Under the pieces are notes generated by a model. The model did not search any database. It was not told where the DNA came from and was given only the letters and a program-made list of their open reading frames with translations. From Desmodus rotundus (taxonomy: Eukaryota > Chordata > Mammalia > Chiroptera > Phyllostomidae), in the NCBI RefSeq assembly GCF_022682495.2, contig NC_071389.1, positions 185,861,556 through 185,925,555 of the forward strand: DNA of 64,000 bases, in the 5' to 3' direction. A program made the position numbers and the translations under genes. Shown here in pieces: positions 45,011 to 55,050 of the stretch; position 1 is the first letter of the stretch, and the number at the start of each line of letters is the position of its first letter.

Positions 45011-45489
45011 TCTTGGAGTCAATCATCTTTTGATTCTCAGGCAGTAATCTGCTTACTGTTTCACGTGGTTTCTCTAAGAATCCAGTTGAAAAACAGTTTG
45101 CTTGGGCAGTTCTTGCCCATAATTATTCCACGGAGAAGTTCCTGTGGTAAAAAGGCACCTTTTCTGTCATTGGAACATACATCTTAGATTTCCAACACAG
45201 TATTTTTAGCTTCTAATTTTGTTACCTGACTGAACAAAAGAGATTAATTAGCTCAGCTCATTTGTACTGTTGTTACGATTTAAGAAGTGACAGTTGCATT
45301 CTTTGGCCAAACTAACCTGTTCCTTGGAATCCTCAGCTGATAGTCTGGATTCACAGTGTCTGTGGAACCAATTGCAGGCGAAAGAACAAACTCCCTGGCC
45401 ACCCATACCAGGTCCGTCATAATGCACAGCCCTTGTTTTCTTGCTCAGCACCTCCGCTGGAATGTTCCAGAAGAACCCAAACATCTGTA
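45011..45489. other. Unassigned non-coding DNA
   Basis: No gene or repeat recognised. Confidence 0.4.
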
Positions 45490-45885
45490 GTGCTCAGAAA
45501 TTCACAGCTCTCACTTTCCTTAGTACCTTTGCGCATACTGTTTTCTCTGTCTGGAATGTCTTCCTGTTTCTTCAGACTGACTTCCAGAGCAAGTCCATGT
45601 TTTACCTCCCATGGAAGCTCTCTGACATTTACCACCTTTATGTGACCCTCACGGTGCAAAGCTGAGCTGGGTAGACCTTGTCTGTCCTCTTACATTTCTT
45701 GGTACAAATATCTCAGAGGGCTTTATAGACTATATTGTAATTATTTGTCTACTTAGCTCTCTCTTCCAAATAGATAATTGGTTTCTTGAAGCAGGGACTT
45801 CACTGTTATCCCTGTACCACAGGGTCTAGTTCAGTGACTGCTATGGCAGATGCCCAGTAATTCTTGAACACGTGGATTAGGAATG
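45490..45885 (+). repeat. L2 LINE 3' end (plus)
   Basis: The order ttccttagtacctttgcgca, gtctggaatgtcttcctgtt, tttacctcccatggaagctc, gagggctttatagactatat, cagggacttcactgttatcc and cagatgcccagtaattcttg follows the L2 3' 400 bp to its end. Frames of 70-80 codons here are relics or chance. Confidence 0.85.
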
Positions 45886-46064
45886 ACTATATACAATGAG
45901 TGGTGCTGGTATTGGTGACTACTGCTCTGTGTAGACAACTGAATTTTCCAAAATAGTGTGACTACATGAATTGTAGTAAGGAGCATGAAGAGATTGGCAG
46001 TCATTAGAAGTTCTATGCAAAACCTCTAAAAATGTCTCTGCCTCTGAATGAGTTTCAACAAAGT

Positions 46065-46130
46065 AAACAACAAGAATTTATTAAGCAAAGCATTGTGTTC
46101 GGTCCCCAGGAATGAACGATTTGAACAAAA
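46065..46130 (-). repeat. L2 LINE 3' end (antisense), part 1
   Basis: acaagaatttattaagcaaa and gcattgtgttcggtccccag are the complement of the L2 terminus. The copy continues after the HAL1 insertion at 48808. Confidence 0.6.
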
Positions 46131-46139
46131 AAAAAGTAG

Positions 46140-48798
46140 ACTCTGGGCAAGATGACAGTGTAGATAAATGCAGTCCTCCCTTCCCCTCACAACCACATCA
46201 AAATTATAACTAAACTACAGAACAACTATCATTCAGAGCCACCTGACATCTAGCTGAATGGAAAGCCTACAACTATGGGTTTAAAGAAGAAGCCACATGG
46301 AGACTGGTGGGAGGGGTGAAGAAGTGAAATGGACAGGTCCCACATATGCGTGTAACCGATAAAAATCAGGGGGATGTCTTAGCTGCAGAGGTCCCCTCTG
46401 AGGAGTGAGGGGTCTCAGCCTCATACCAGTCCCGCCAGCCCAGGGTTCCAGTGCCAAGAAGAGCAGTCCTCATAACTTGGGGCTGTAAAACCCAGCAGTG
46501 GTTGTGACTGAGTGGGACAGAAGGCTGTTAGAGTCCCAGGAATTCCTCTTAAAGGCCTGTGTATAGACTTACTTGGACTCTGTCCCTCTGAGCTCCATCA
46601 TTGGGGACAGCAGCTTGAAAGTTACCAGGAACTATGGGGAGGAGCTGAGGTGTCTGGCATCAGGGTGAGAGCTGGGGTGGGCAGTTTTCTGCCAGACAGA
46701 AGTGCTTGCAGAGGCCATTTTCCTTTTCTGAGACACCACTCCCACCCCCAGGGCTGGCAGATGGGTGCCATATCTGAGTCTTCATCAACTTGACTCACAC
46801 TCTTTACCCCCTGTCCTGGTGATTCTCTGAGACCCTTCCCTTTCCAACTTGTTGGCCCACCCAAGCCATTTCCAGTGGCTTTCTCATACAAATGGACTGT
46901 CTTGGCTTACGCTTCAGACTTTCCTAAAATCTCTCAAACAAGCAACGTCTGGCCTCAGCATGCCCTGTATCTCTCGCTAAATGGCCCCAAGCCTGGCACT
47001 AGCAGCAGCCAGCATTGGTTAGCAGCGTGGCATCACCTGGGCACCTCCAAGCACAGTAACAGCCATCTGCAGATCGCTTTGTAGTTCATGCCAGCTGGCT
47101 CTGGGCAGAACACAGGTGGTGACTGACCTTGGCCTGTACCTCCCAGGAGACACAGAGCCAGTGTACCTCGTGATGGCTTTAGACCACGTCAGAGCACCAC
47201 CCAAACACCCCCACAAGCAACACACTCAAGGGGTGGACTCAGTGGGCACCTGAGCTCTGATAGAGTAAGTCCTGTTCTGTGGGGTGGGCCCCTACATGAC
47301 TCATCCTCCTCAAGTGTCCATTGTCACAGCCAGTCCTTGCAGCAGATGAGCCTGGGGATAAATCCCTCCCACTGATGTGCCAATAGCAATCAAGGCTCAA
47401 TTACAATAGGAAGGTGTATACAGCCTACCAGGTGGGGGTGTGGGCACCTGGAGTGCCCAGCTCTGGTGACTGGGGAGGCTGTGCCACTGGACCCTACAGA
47501 ACACCCACTCTATAATGTCACTCTACCAAGCCCATGAGATATAGCAGCTCTACCTAATACATAAAAACAAACCCAGGGAGGCTGCAAAAATGAGGAGAAA
47601 AAGAAACATGGCCAAATGAAAGAACAGAATAAAACTCCAGGAAAAGAACTAAACAAAATGGAGACAAGCAATCTCCTAGGCACAGAGTTCAAAATACTGG
47701 TTATAAGGATGCTCAATAAACTTAGTAAGAACTTCAACATCATTACAAAAAGACATGGAAACCATAAAAACCAGTCAGAAATGAAGGATACACTAACCGA
47801 AATGAAGAATAATTTACAGAGACTCAACAGTAGAGTAGGTGAAGCCGAGAATCAAATCAGAGATTTGGAGTAAAGGACAGCAAAAAGAAAAAAGAATAAA
47901 AAAAAATGAGGATAGTGTTAGGAGCCTCTGGGACAACTTCAAGTGTACCAACTTTTGTGTCATGGGGGTGCTAGAAGGAGTAGAGAGAGAGCAAGAAATT
48001 GAAAACCTATTTAAAAAAATGACAGAAAATTTCCCTAACCTGGTGAAGGAAATAGACGTATAAGTCCACGAAGCACAGAGAGTCTCAAACAAGATGAACC
48101 GAAAGAGGCCCACACCAAAACACATAATAATTAAAATATAAAAGGTTAAAGACAGAGAATCTTAAAAGTAGCAAAAGAAAAGCAGTTAGTTACTCACAAG
48201 GAAGCTCCCATAAGACTGTCAGCTGATTTCTCAACAGCAACTTTGCAGGCTAGAAGGGACTGGCGAGAAATATTCCAAGTGATGAAAAGCAAGGACCTAC
48301 AACCAAGAGTACTCTATCCAGCGAAGCTATCATTAAGAATTGAAGGACATATAAGCAGCTGCCCAGATGAAAAAGCTAAAGGAATTTATCACTACCAAAC
48401 CAGTATTACTAGAAATGTTAAAGGATTTTCTTTAAGAGAAAAGGAAAAAAGATAAAAATATGAACAACAAAATGGCAATACATATATTTATCAATGATTG
48501 AATCTAAACAACAAATAAGCCGAACAGACACAGACTCAGAGATCCAGAGAACATTTTGATGGTTGCCAGATGGGAGGGGGCCTGGGAGGTGGGTGAAAAA
48601 AGGTGAAGGGATTAAGAAGTACAAATTGGTTGTTACAGAATAGTCATGGAGATGTAAAGTACAGCATAGGGAGTGAGTGGTGTCAGGTATGAGATTATCA
48701 AGATGATAACTTAGTAATAATGTCTAGTCACTGTGGTGTACACCTGAAAGTAGTACAATAGTGTATGCCGGCTGTAATTGGAAAATAAAAAATGAGTT
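46140..48798 (+). mobile_element. HAL1 (half-L1) element, nearly full length
   Basis: The 2.66-kb element opens with ctctgggcaagatgacagtg and a GC-richer 5' UTR (gaagaagccacatggagact, ctcagcctcataccagtccc). An ORF1 remnant occupies about 47600-48455. After it the sequence passes directly to a 3' UTR (tttgatggttgccagatggg, aagaagtacaaattggttgt, tcactgtggtgtacacctga, gctgtaattggaaaataaaa). ORF2 (reverse transcriptase) is absent by design: HAL1 is an L1 derivative with ORF1 only. Flanks aaaaagtag at 46131-46139 and 48799-48807 are identical and probably its target duplication. It sits inside an antisense L2. Confidence 0.88.
47616..48455 (+). pseudogene. HAL1 ORF1 remnant (L1 ORF1p-like)
   Basis: Three pieces in changing frames give the usual ORF1p order. 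A coiled-coil part at 47616-47873 contains SEMKDTLTEMKNNLQRLNSR and ends at a stop. An RRM-like part at 47905-48063 contains NFCVMGVLEG and ENLFKKMTENFPNLVKEID. A C-terminal RNA-binding domain at 48243-48455 contains ARRDWREIFQVMKSKDLQPR and LYPAKLSLRI. The frame shifts between pieces 1 and 2 and back again for piece 3, and stops occur, so no full protein is made. In L1 this protein is a trimeric RNA chaperone. Confidence 0.88.
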
Positions 48799-48807
48799 AA
48801 AAAGTAG

Positions 48808-49100
48808 TAGTAGCATAATTTCTGGCCTCCAAAAGGCCAACATTAGTAAGGATTTGTTTCACGTGTAGATGACCTGTTACGAGGCATACTCTTAGTAAAC
48901 AGAGGTTCTAGTAGGCTGTAGATGTACGGTAAGGTAGAGTGTAGAAAGGGCATTCTAGACAGAGGTGCTGGCTTGAGCAAGAACCTAGATATTTGATAAT
49001 GTGTCATCAGTGAGGTGGTTTTGGTGGGGGAGTTGGGAGACTGGGGGGATGAGGGAAGGGGCGTGGAAAATGCAGGGAAAGTTGAGGTGTCTTTGGATGG
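48808..49100 (-). repeat. L2 LINE (antisense), part 2
   Basis: gaaagggcattctagacaga, ggtgctggcttgagcaagaa and cctagatatttgataatgtg are the complement of L2 and continue 46065-46130 across the HAL1. Confidence 0.65.
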
Positions 49101-49894
49101 TGGAGATGGGAACGGTATCTAAATGGCCATCTGTTTCTGAAAGTTGGAAGATAATTAATATGATCTAGAAAAAGTCAGATGGAAATTTGTATGGAATCTC
49201 TCCTCAGGTTTAATTAAATCAAAAGTCTGCATTCAGTAGGGAGGAAGGGCCGTTGCTCAGTACAGAACTGTGTAAGATTGTCTCTCAGCCATCCCTTTTG
49301 CCCTTGAGGGCACACTTTGACATTCAAAGTCATCACAAGGAAATGAAGCCAGGAAATCCAACCTAAATCAATCCATTTAGACTTAAAGAGAGATCGAGGT
49401 CACTGAAGTGACTCTTAATATACTGCCCAGAATATAAAAAAAAAAAAACCCATAACCTTTTGGTGCTTTATTACTTATAACTTAGTTATGTTTCTTTTTA
49501 TTTGGCAACTAACTTTGTGCTATTTACAAGGAATACAGTTGTTTTATGAACCAGCAGGGAAAATGCATACACAAACTACTTTCATGTAGAAGAAAGGTGC
49601 TTAGGATCTTCTATCTGTAATGATTCAGTTCATTCCTAAAGTACGATTTCTGCTGTGCCTCTTTCTCCTTTGGTTTTTTGTTCATTTGTTTTGAAAGAAT
49701 CAGGGAACATATGTTTAGGGAATGGTAAGTTAAGTTTTATGCATCTCAGAATTGGATCCCATCAGATGACTCTTCGGCCCGAAAGTAACCTCAAAAGATT
49801 GAAGAGTTACACGGAAAATCACAAATCTTGGCCAGAGCATGAAAGCAAATGTTTTATTTATAGAGCAAGAGATGATGAGATAGGAAAGAGGCTT
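49101..49894. other. Unassigned non-coding DNA
   Basis: An A-run lies at 49437-49448. A frame at 49655-49969 has no identifiable product. Confidence 0.4.
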
Positions 49895-50090
49895 CATTCA
49901 TTCACTGACTCATTCAACAAGTGCTTCTTGAGTCCTTACTCTGCTCCAGGCACAGCTCTAGGCACTTAGAGATACAACAAAGTGAAAAAGCAGTTAACCC
50001 CTTGCCTTCCAGGAGCGATCAGGAGGACAGACACCTTCGCGTACACAGAACACATCAGGTGCTGATGAGCACTATGGAGAAAAAGAAAAT
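49895..50090 (-). repeat. L2 LINE 3' end (antisense)
   Basis: ttcattcactgactcattca, acaagtgcttcttgagtcct, ctccaggcacagctctaggc and cttccaggagcgatcaggag follow the complement of the L2 3' end. Confidence 0.8.
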
Positions 50091-50899
50091 AGCGAGTGTC
50101 TTTGTTACTGTTATCTTCACCTTTGGGCTGGCTTTCCATTTCTTTAATTTACGCATTATGTTTAAGTTATGTTCTCTCCATTCACTGTGTTTAGCTCACT
50201 GTTTTTATATTTACTTTCTGTCTAGTCTACCATAAACCACAATCTTGAGGGGTTCTTTCCCCTAGATGAGTTTAGCTGTTGAAACAATTGGGAGTACTGG
50301 GAACAAAAATGATAATCAGGCATTTAGTTCTTGAACTGACGTAAAGGAAAAATACTATGGACTTCAAGGCTCATGAGTATTTTTCTCAAGGGTAAAGCTG
50401 TCAGACTTTAGATGAAGAACATGGGAAAGAAAAGGGGCTGTTTCTTGCCTGTGTTAAGGAAGCAAATCTGGGAGCCTGGTAGCTTGAGTGCAGGCAGCTC
50501 TGACCCTGGGAGGGACAGAGAATGTCTGCCATCACCAGTGAGCACAGCTCATTAGGGGAGAGAGGTGGGTATGAACTAGAAAGGGAACCCACAAGAAATT
50601 TAGCAAGGAATTTCCATTGGGACGAAGGGAGGGAGAAAGCCAGAGAGACATATGCATATCAATGAACAATATTTACAAAAACTGCTTCTGCCTAATGTAG
50701 AACATCTGGGTGAGTTGTATAATGGAAATTATGCCTGGAAACAAAAAGCAATTATTTACGGATTTCCCCTAATTCCCACTCTCTGATGTGTGTGAACTTC
50801 AGTATCCATGTTTCATTCTACTTCAAGCAAGCTTTTCATCCATATGTTCTACCTTGCTTGTCAAATTATTAGGATTTATAGGAAATTATCTCCTGGTGG
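50091..50899. other. Unassigned non-coding DNA
   Basis: No gene or repeat recognised. Confidence 0.4.
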
Positions 50900-51046
50900 T
50901 GGTGAGCCTGGGGTCTGGGGCAGACAGTCTAGTTCCCATCCTGCCTTTGCCACTTACTCACCTGATATAATTGTCCTCAACTATAAAAATGGGGATAACT
51001 AACAGCCCCTACCTCATAGAGTTGCTGTGAATATTAAATATTATAG
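50900..51046 (+). repeat. MIR SINE (plus)
   Basis: agtctagttcccatcctgcc, tttgccacttactcacctga, actataaaaatggggataac, taacagcccctacctcatag and agttgctgtgaatattaaat follow MIR closely. Its 3' end is cut by a mariner element. Confidence 0.9.
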
Positions 51047-51048
51047 TA

Positions 51049-51578
51049 TTGGGTTGGCCAAAAAGTTCATTTGCTTTTTTCTGTAACATGGCTGTTGTAT
51101 CTAAGTGCTTAGCTGTCTATAACTTCATTCAAGACAATTTTATTAGATTGTATGGTGACAGCTGTCACACCAGCATGCATTAAAAAAAACATCAAAATTG
51201 GTGAATTTTTGTGTAGCCATTTTGATATTGAAGATGGAAGCAAATATGCAACATTTTTGACATACAATGCTTTATTATTTCAAGAAAGGTATAAATACAA
51301 GTGAAACCCCAAAAAGACTTGTGCAGTGTATGGAGAAGGTGCTGTGGCTGATTGAATGTGTCAAAAGTGGTTTGCGGAGTTGCGTGCTGGAGATTTCTTG
51401 CTGGTCAATGCTCCTCAGTCAGATAGACCAGGTGACATTGATGGAGGTCAAGTGGAGACATTAATTGAGAGCAATCAATGTTATGCCATGCAGGAGATAG
51501 CTGACATACTCAAAAATATCCAAATCAATAGTTATTGATGAAAATGAAAAATATGTCTTTTATTTTATGGAAAAAATC
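51049..51578 (+). mobile_element. Internally deleted mariner element, copy 2
   Basis: The left terminal repeat ttgggttggccaaaaagttc follows a TA at 51047-51048. Leader and N-terminal transposase relics come next (51267-51538: LYYFKKGINTSETPKRLVQC, then QEIADILKNIQINS in another frame, the helix-turn-helix region). Then the 3' end gaaaatgaaaaatatgtctt follows directly, as in the other two copies. The terminal 3' repeat itself is missing: similarity stops at about 51578, so this copy is truncated there. Non-autonomous and inactive. Confidence 0.92.
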
Positions 51579-52014
51579 AGGAGTTTGGAGAAGTTCTCAT
51601 GTATCTGTGTATATTTACCCGCTTAGCAGGACTTTAATGATTTTGATCTTACTTTTCTTCTTCATGTTTCTGACTAATGATTTTATGATGAAGCTTTTTA
51701 GAGGGATCTCACAGCTTTTGTTATCAGTCTCTTAAATGCGCGTTGTAATTTGGAAAAGTGACTTTCTGGCAGGAAAAGGGAAAACTGAGCAACGATGGCA
51801 GCCAATAAGGTTAAATTCTTCTTTAAAATATGTTTTTATTATTTTTTGATATCTGAGAGGGGCTAGGGATGGTTGCTCCTCAGGTGGGGTGTGGTCTCTG
51901 CAGGCCACGGCCGCCCTGAACCTTGCCGTTTCCTGGAGAGCCTAGCAGAGGGGGTGGGCTGGTGTGGATGGGGCAGGGTGAGCGGGGAGAAGTGGTAATG
52001 CACCCGTAAATGCC
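51579..52014. other. Unassigned non-coding DNA
   Basis: No gene or repeat recognised apart from a T-rich stretch near 51827-51850. Confidence 0.4.
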
Positions 52015-53415
52015 GAGGAAAGGTTTCTAAAAGTAGGATGCAGGGTCACAGGGCATGTGAGTGTACAATTTTGATAGCTCTTACCAAACAGATAGAAATG
52101 TGCTAATTTACACTCTAGCAGTGTAGAGTGCCTCGTCTCTAAAGCCGCCACCATTTTGATGCTTGCTAATCTGCCAGGTGAGAAGTTTGATTTGAGCATC
52201 TTTTCGTGTGTTTACTTTGTATTTTCCTCTTCTGTGTGCAACCCGCTCATGCCCTTTGTGAGCTCACTTGGAAAATTTGCGTGTTGGCCTTTTCGATTTT
52301 TAGCAGCTCTTCATATGTGAAAGAAATTAGTATTTCCTTATAATTTTCCCCAAATATTTTCTCCTAATCTGTCATTTGTCTTTTGATATATGTGATACCT
52401 GAGCATAAAAACTTTTTTTATTGTCATGCAGTTAAAATTTTCATATGTTTTCTTTGTAGTTTCCAGAGTTGGGGTAGTAACCGAAAAAACCAAACTCTCT
52501 CTGGCAATGTAAAACTGATTCTTTCACAATTTATTTTTGTGTTTTCTATTTTTATTTTTCTCTGTGTCTTCAGTTCACACTTATTTTGGGGTAGTAATTA
52601 AATACAAATTCAATTTTATTTTTCCCCAATAACTACCCAGTTTCCTCCAAACATTTCTTGAACAATGTATCTTTCTCTTGCCTATGATGTAGTAATTCTT
52701 GAGAAAGAGGATATTTACTTGGACCAGGGTGAAGTTTGCCCAAAACTGTAGCATCATTTATGAAATCCCCTTCTGTAGCTAGAACTATTTTTGGAAAGTC
52801 TGCTCTGTTTTGTTGACTGCCAATTTGTTGGCTAGCTCCACACTGTGTCAACTTCTCTAGCTTTATGTGTTTCAATATCTGGTATGGCTGGTCTTCTGTT
52901 TTTTGTTTTTGTTCCAGGATTTTTCTGGATCTTTTTACATGCTTACTTTTTCTGTATGAACTTTAGAAATTGTCTGGTTCTTAAAAAATCATGTTTTAGG
53001 GGAAGGGTTAAATTAAAATTGTAGATTAATTTAGGGAGAATTTTCTTGAAGATTTTATTTATTTTTAGAGGGGAAAGGAGGGAGAAAGAGAGGGAGAGAA
53101 CATCAGTATGTGGTTACCTCTTGCGGGCCCCCTACTGGGGACCTGGCCTGCAACCCAGGCATGTACCCTGACTGGGAATTGAACCAGTGACCTTTTGGTT
53201 TGCAGGTCGGTGCTCAATCCACTGAGCCACACCAGCCAGGGCTAATTTAGGGAGAATTTTTAAATGAAAATGTTTCAACCTGTCCCAAGACAGAATATAT
53301 GTTCCTATTTGTTAAGATATTCTTTTATGAATCTCAGTACTGTTTTAAAGTATTCCTTATATATATCTTGCTAATGTTTTTTTCTCTAAATAACTTATTC
53401 TGAAAGGTTTACAAA
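52015..53415 (-). mobile_element. L1M LINE ORF2 (antisense), split by Ves
   Basis: Complement of an old L1: ggatgcagggtcacagggca, ttaccaaacagatagaaatg, cttgctaatctgccaggtga, ttgatttgagcatcttttcg, tttctcctaatctgtcattt, ctatgatgtagtaattcttg, tcaatatctggtatggctgg, ctggatctttttacatgctt, then after the SINE aatctcagtactgttttaaa. It is a long, decayed ORF2 section with no open frame. Confidence 0.82.
53045..53242 (-). mobile_element. Ves SINE (minus), perfect 18-bp TSD
   Basis: Complement reading gives the tRNA-like head (from ccactgagccacaccagcca), ggcatgtaccctgactggga and the gaaaggagggagaaagagag tract. The flanks taatttagggagaatttt at 53027-53044 and 53243-53260 are identical over 18 bases, marking a young insertion into the L1. 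Confidence 0.96.
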
Positions 53416-53744
53416 AGGTCCTTGTCTAGTCTTCACACATTTCCAGGAGTATTGAGGGAAGAGAAAAGAATGGCAGTGTGCTTTAGGCACTGTAGAATTA
53501 ATAAATTCCATGGGGGAAAATATGGAAAATGTACCCAGGTAGATGTGATTGACTCATTCATTTCTTTAATCACTCCTTTAAAACCCCACCTTTTGAATTG
53601 CCCATCTAAAACATTTGTTTTAAGTTTGCAGTTGAATTTAATAAATGTTTGTCACATTCCCAAATTTGGAGCAACAGTTCCTCAGATCCTTTTGCGAGTG
53701 TTCTGTAACATTGTCTCATCATTAATTAATTTGTCTATTATTAA
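53416..53744. other. Unassigned DNA with a 112-codon frame
   Basis: The open frame at 53422-53760 has no recognisable motif and runs into the L2 that follows. Probably a chance frame. Confidence 0.35.
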
Positions 53745-54295
53745 CTCAGGAGGTATTTAATGAGCACTTACTGTAGGCCAAGCATTAGGCATATGAATAC
53801 TATAATAAGATATGGTCCTTTTCATGAAAGGGGTTTTCTGCTCACTGGGAAGCTGACCTGAAAATAAATAGTTATAATAAAATAAGGTAATGTGCTTTCT
53901 TGAAAATATATTCAAGATGGAGTTGGAGCATAGAAGGGGAGGGCTTAAGGCTGGCCTAGGGCTGAGACAGCATCACTGAGGAGGTAGGGTCTGACCTGAG
54001 ACTGTTTAGATGAGCTGCAAAGCAGGGGATGCTGCTCCTGGCTGAGAAAAAACTATCGAGTGCAAAGACACTGGGGCATAAGTGAGCTGGAAGAACATAG
54101 CCTATGGGTCTAGGTAGGAGATGAAGCTTAGCCAGTAGGCACGTGCAAGATATCAAAAGGCTTGATGTGACAGGCATGGAGGTCTTACTATATTCTGTAG
54201 GCACTGGAGAACATTTTGAGCAGGAGAAACACAAGGTCAGATTGTGGATGATAGCACTCTGGTAGCCACATGCAGTCCAGGTTAGAGGGACACGT
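53745..54295 (-). mobile_element. L2 LINE (antisense), first of two
   Basis: The + strand follows the complement of L2: ggtatttaatgagcacttac, tgtaggccaagcattaggca, gaggaggtagggtctgacct, gagtgcaaagacactggggc, gtaggcactggagaacattt, tgagcaggagaaacacaagg and atgatagcactctggtagcc. Confidence 0.8.
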
Positions 54296-54394
54296 GTATA
54301 CAATGAGGAATATTGGTGCAGAGATTATAATAGTGGCCCCAGTGAGAGACTGTTTTCATTAGGCATTAGGAATGGCAAAGGGACCTTACGTAAG

Positions 54395-55050
54395 ATTCAT
54401 TCATTCAACAATTACTTCTTCTAATCACCTGAAAGGCCAGACTCTAGTCTATGCTCTAGGGATACAGCAGCATATAAAATAAATATGTTCCCTGCTCCCA
54501 GAGAGATTACACTCAAGTAGGGAGAGGCTTAGGAATAAGCTGATAAGTAAACTGATATGTCAGACAATTGTAAGTGTGAGGAAGCCAAATGAAGGGGAAA
54601 GGGTATGAGAAATGGTATGAGCCAGGTGATACACAGGAAAGGGTGGCCAAGCAGAGGGAACAGCCTGTGCAAAGTCCCTGAGAAGAGACTGTGCTTGGCA
54701 GTTAAGGAAGAGTAAGGGGACCAGGAGAGCTAGAGCAGAGTGACAGGAGGAGGCTGGGAGCCAGAGGTCACGGTAGGAATTAGAGTTTGCTCGGAGTGAG
54801 ATGGAAAGCCGGTGTTTTGGGTACAAGAGTTCCATGATTTGACTGGCAGCCTTGGAAGGATCTCACTTGCTGCTGTATGGAGAATAGACTGTGGGGAGTC
54901 AGCGTGCAAACAGATCAGTTAGGAGGCTGGTGCAGAAATCCAGAAGAGAGGTGAGGATGGCCTGGGGGTGGGGGCTGCATTGGAAGTCGTGAGGGGTGGT
55001 AGGATTATGCATCTGTCTCCAACCTGGAGCTGAGAGGATGCAGGGAGATG
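54395..55050 (-). mobile_element. L2 LINE (antisense), second of two
   Basis: Starts again at the L2 end (gattcattcattcaacaatt) and repeats the same order: ctctagggatacagcagcat, cagagggaacagcctgtgca, aagtccctgagaagagactg, gagctagagcagagtgacag, gctgtatggagaatagactg, cagttaggaggctggtgcag. It covers the same L2 section as the copy before it. Confidence 0.88.

Noticed and set aside
47510..48125. Minus-strand frames of 103-105 codons
   Set aside because: They are antisense shadows of the HAL1 ORF1 remnant.
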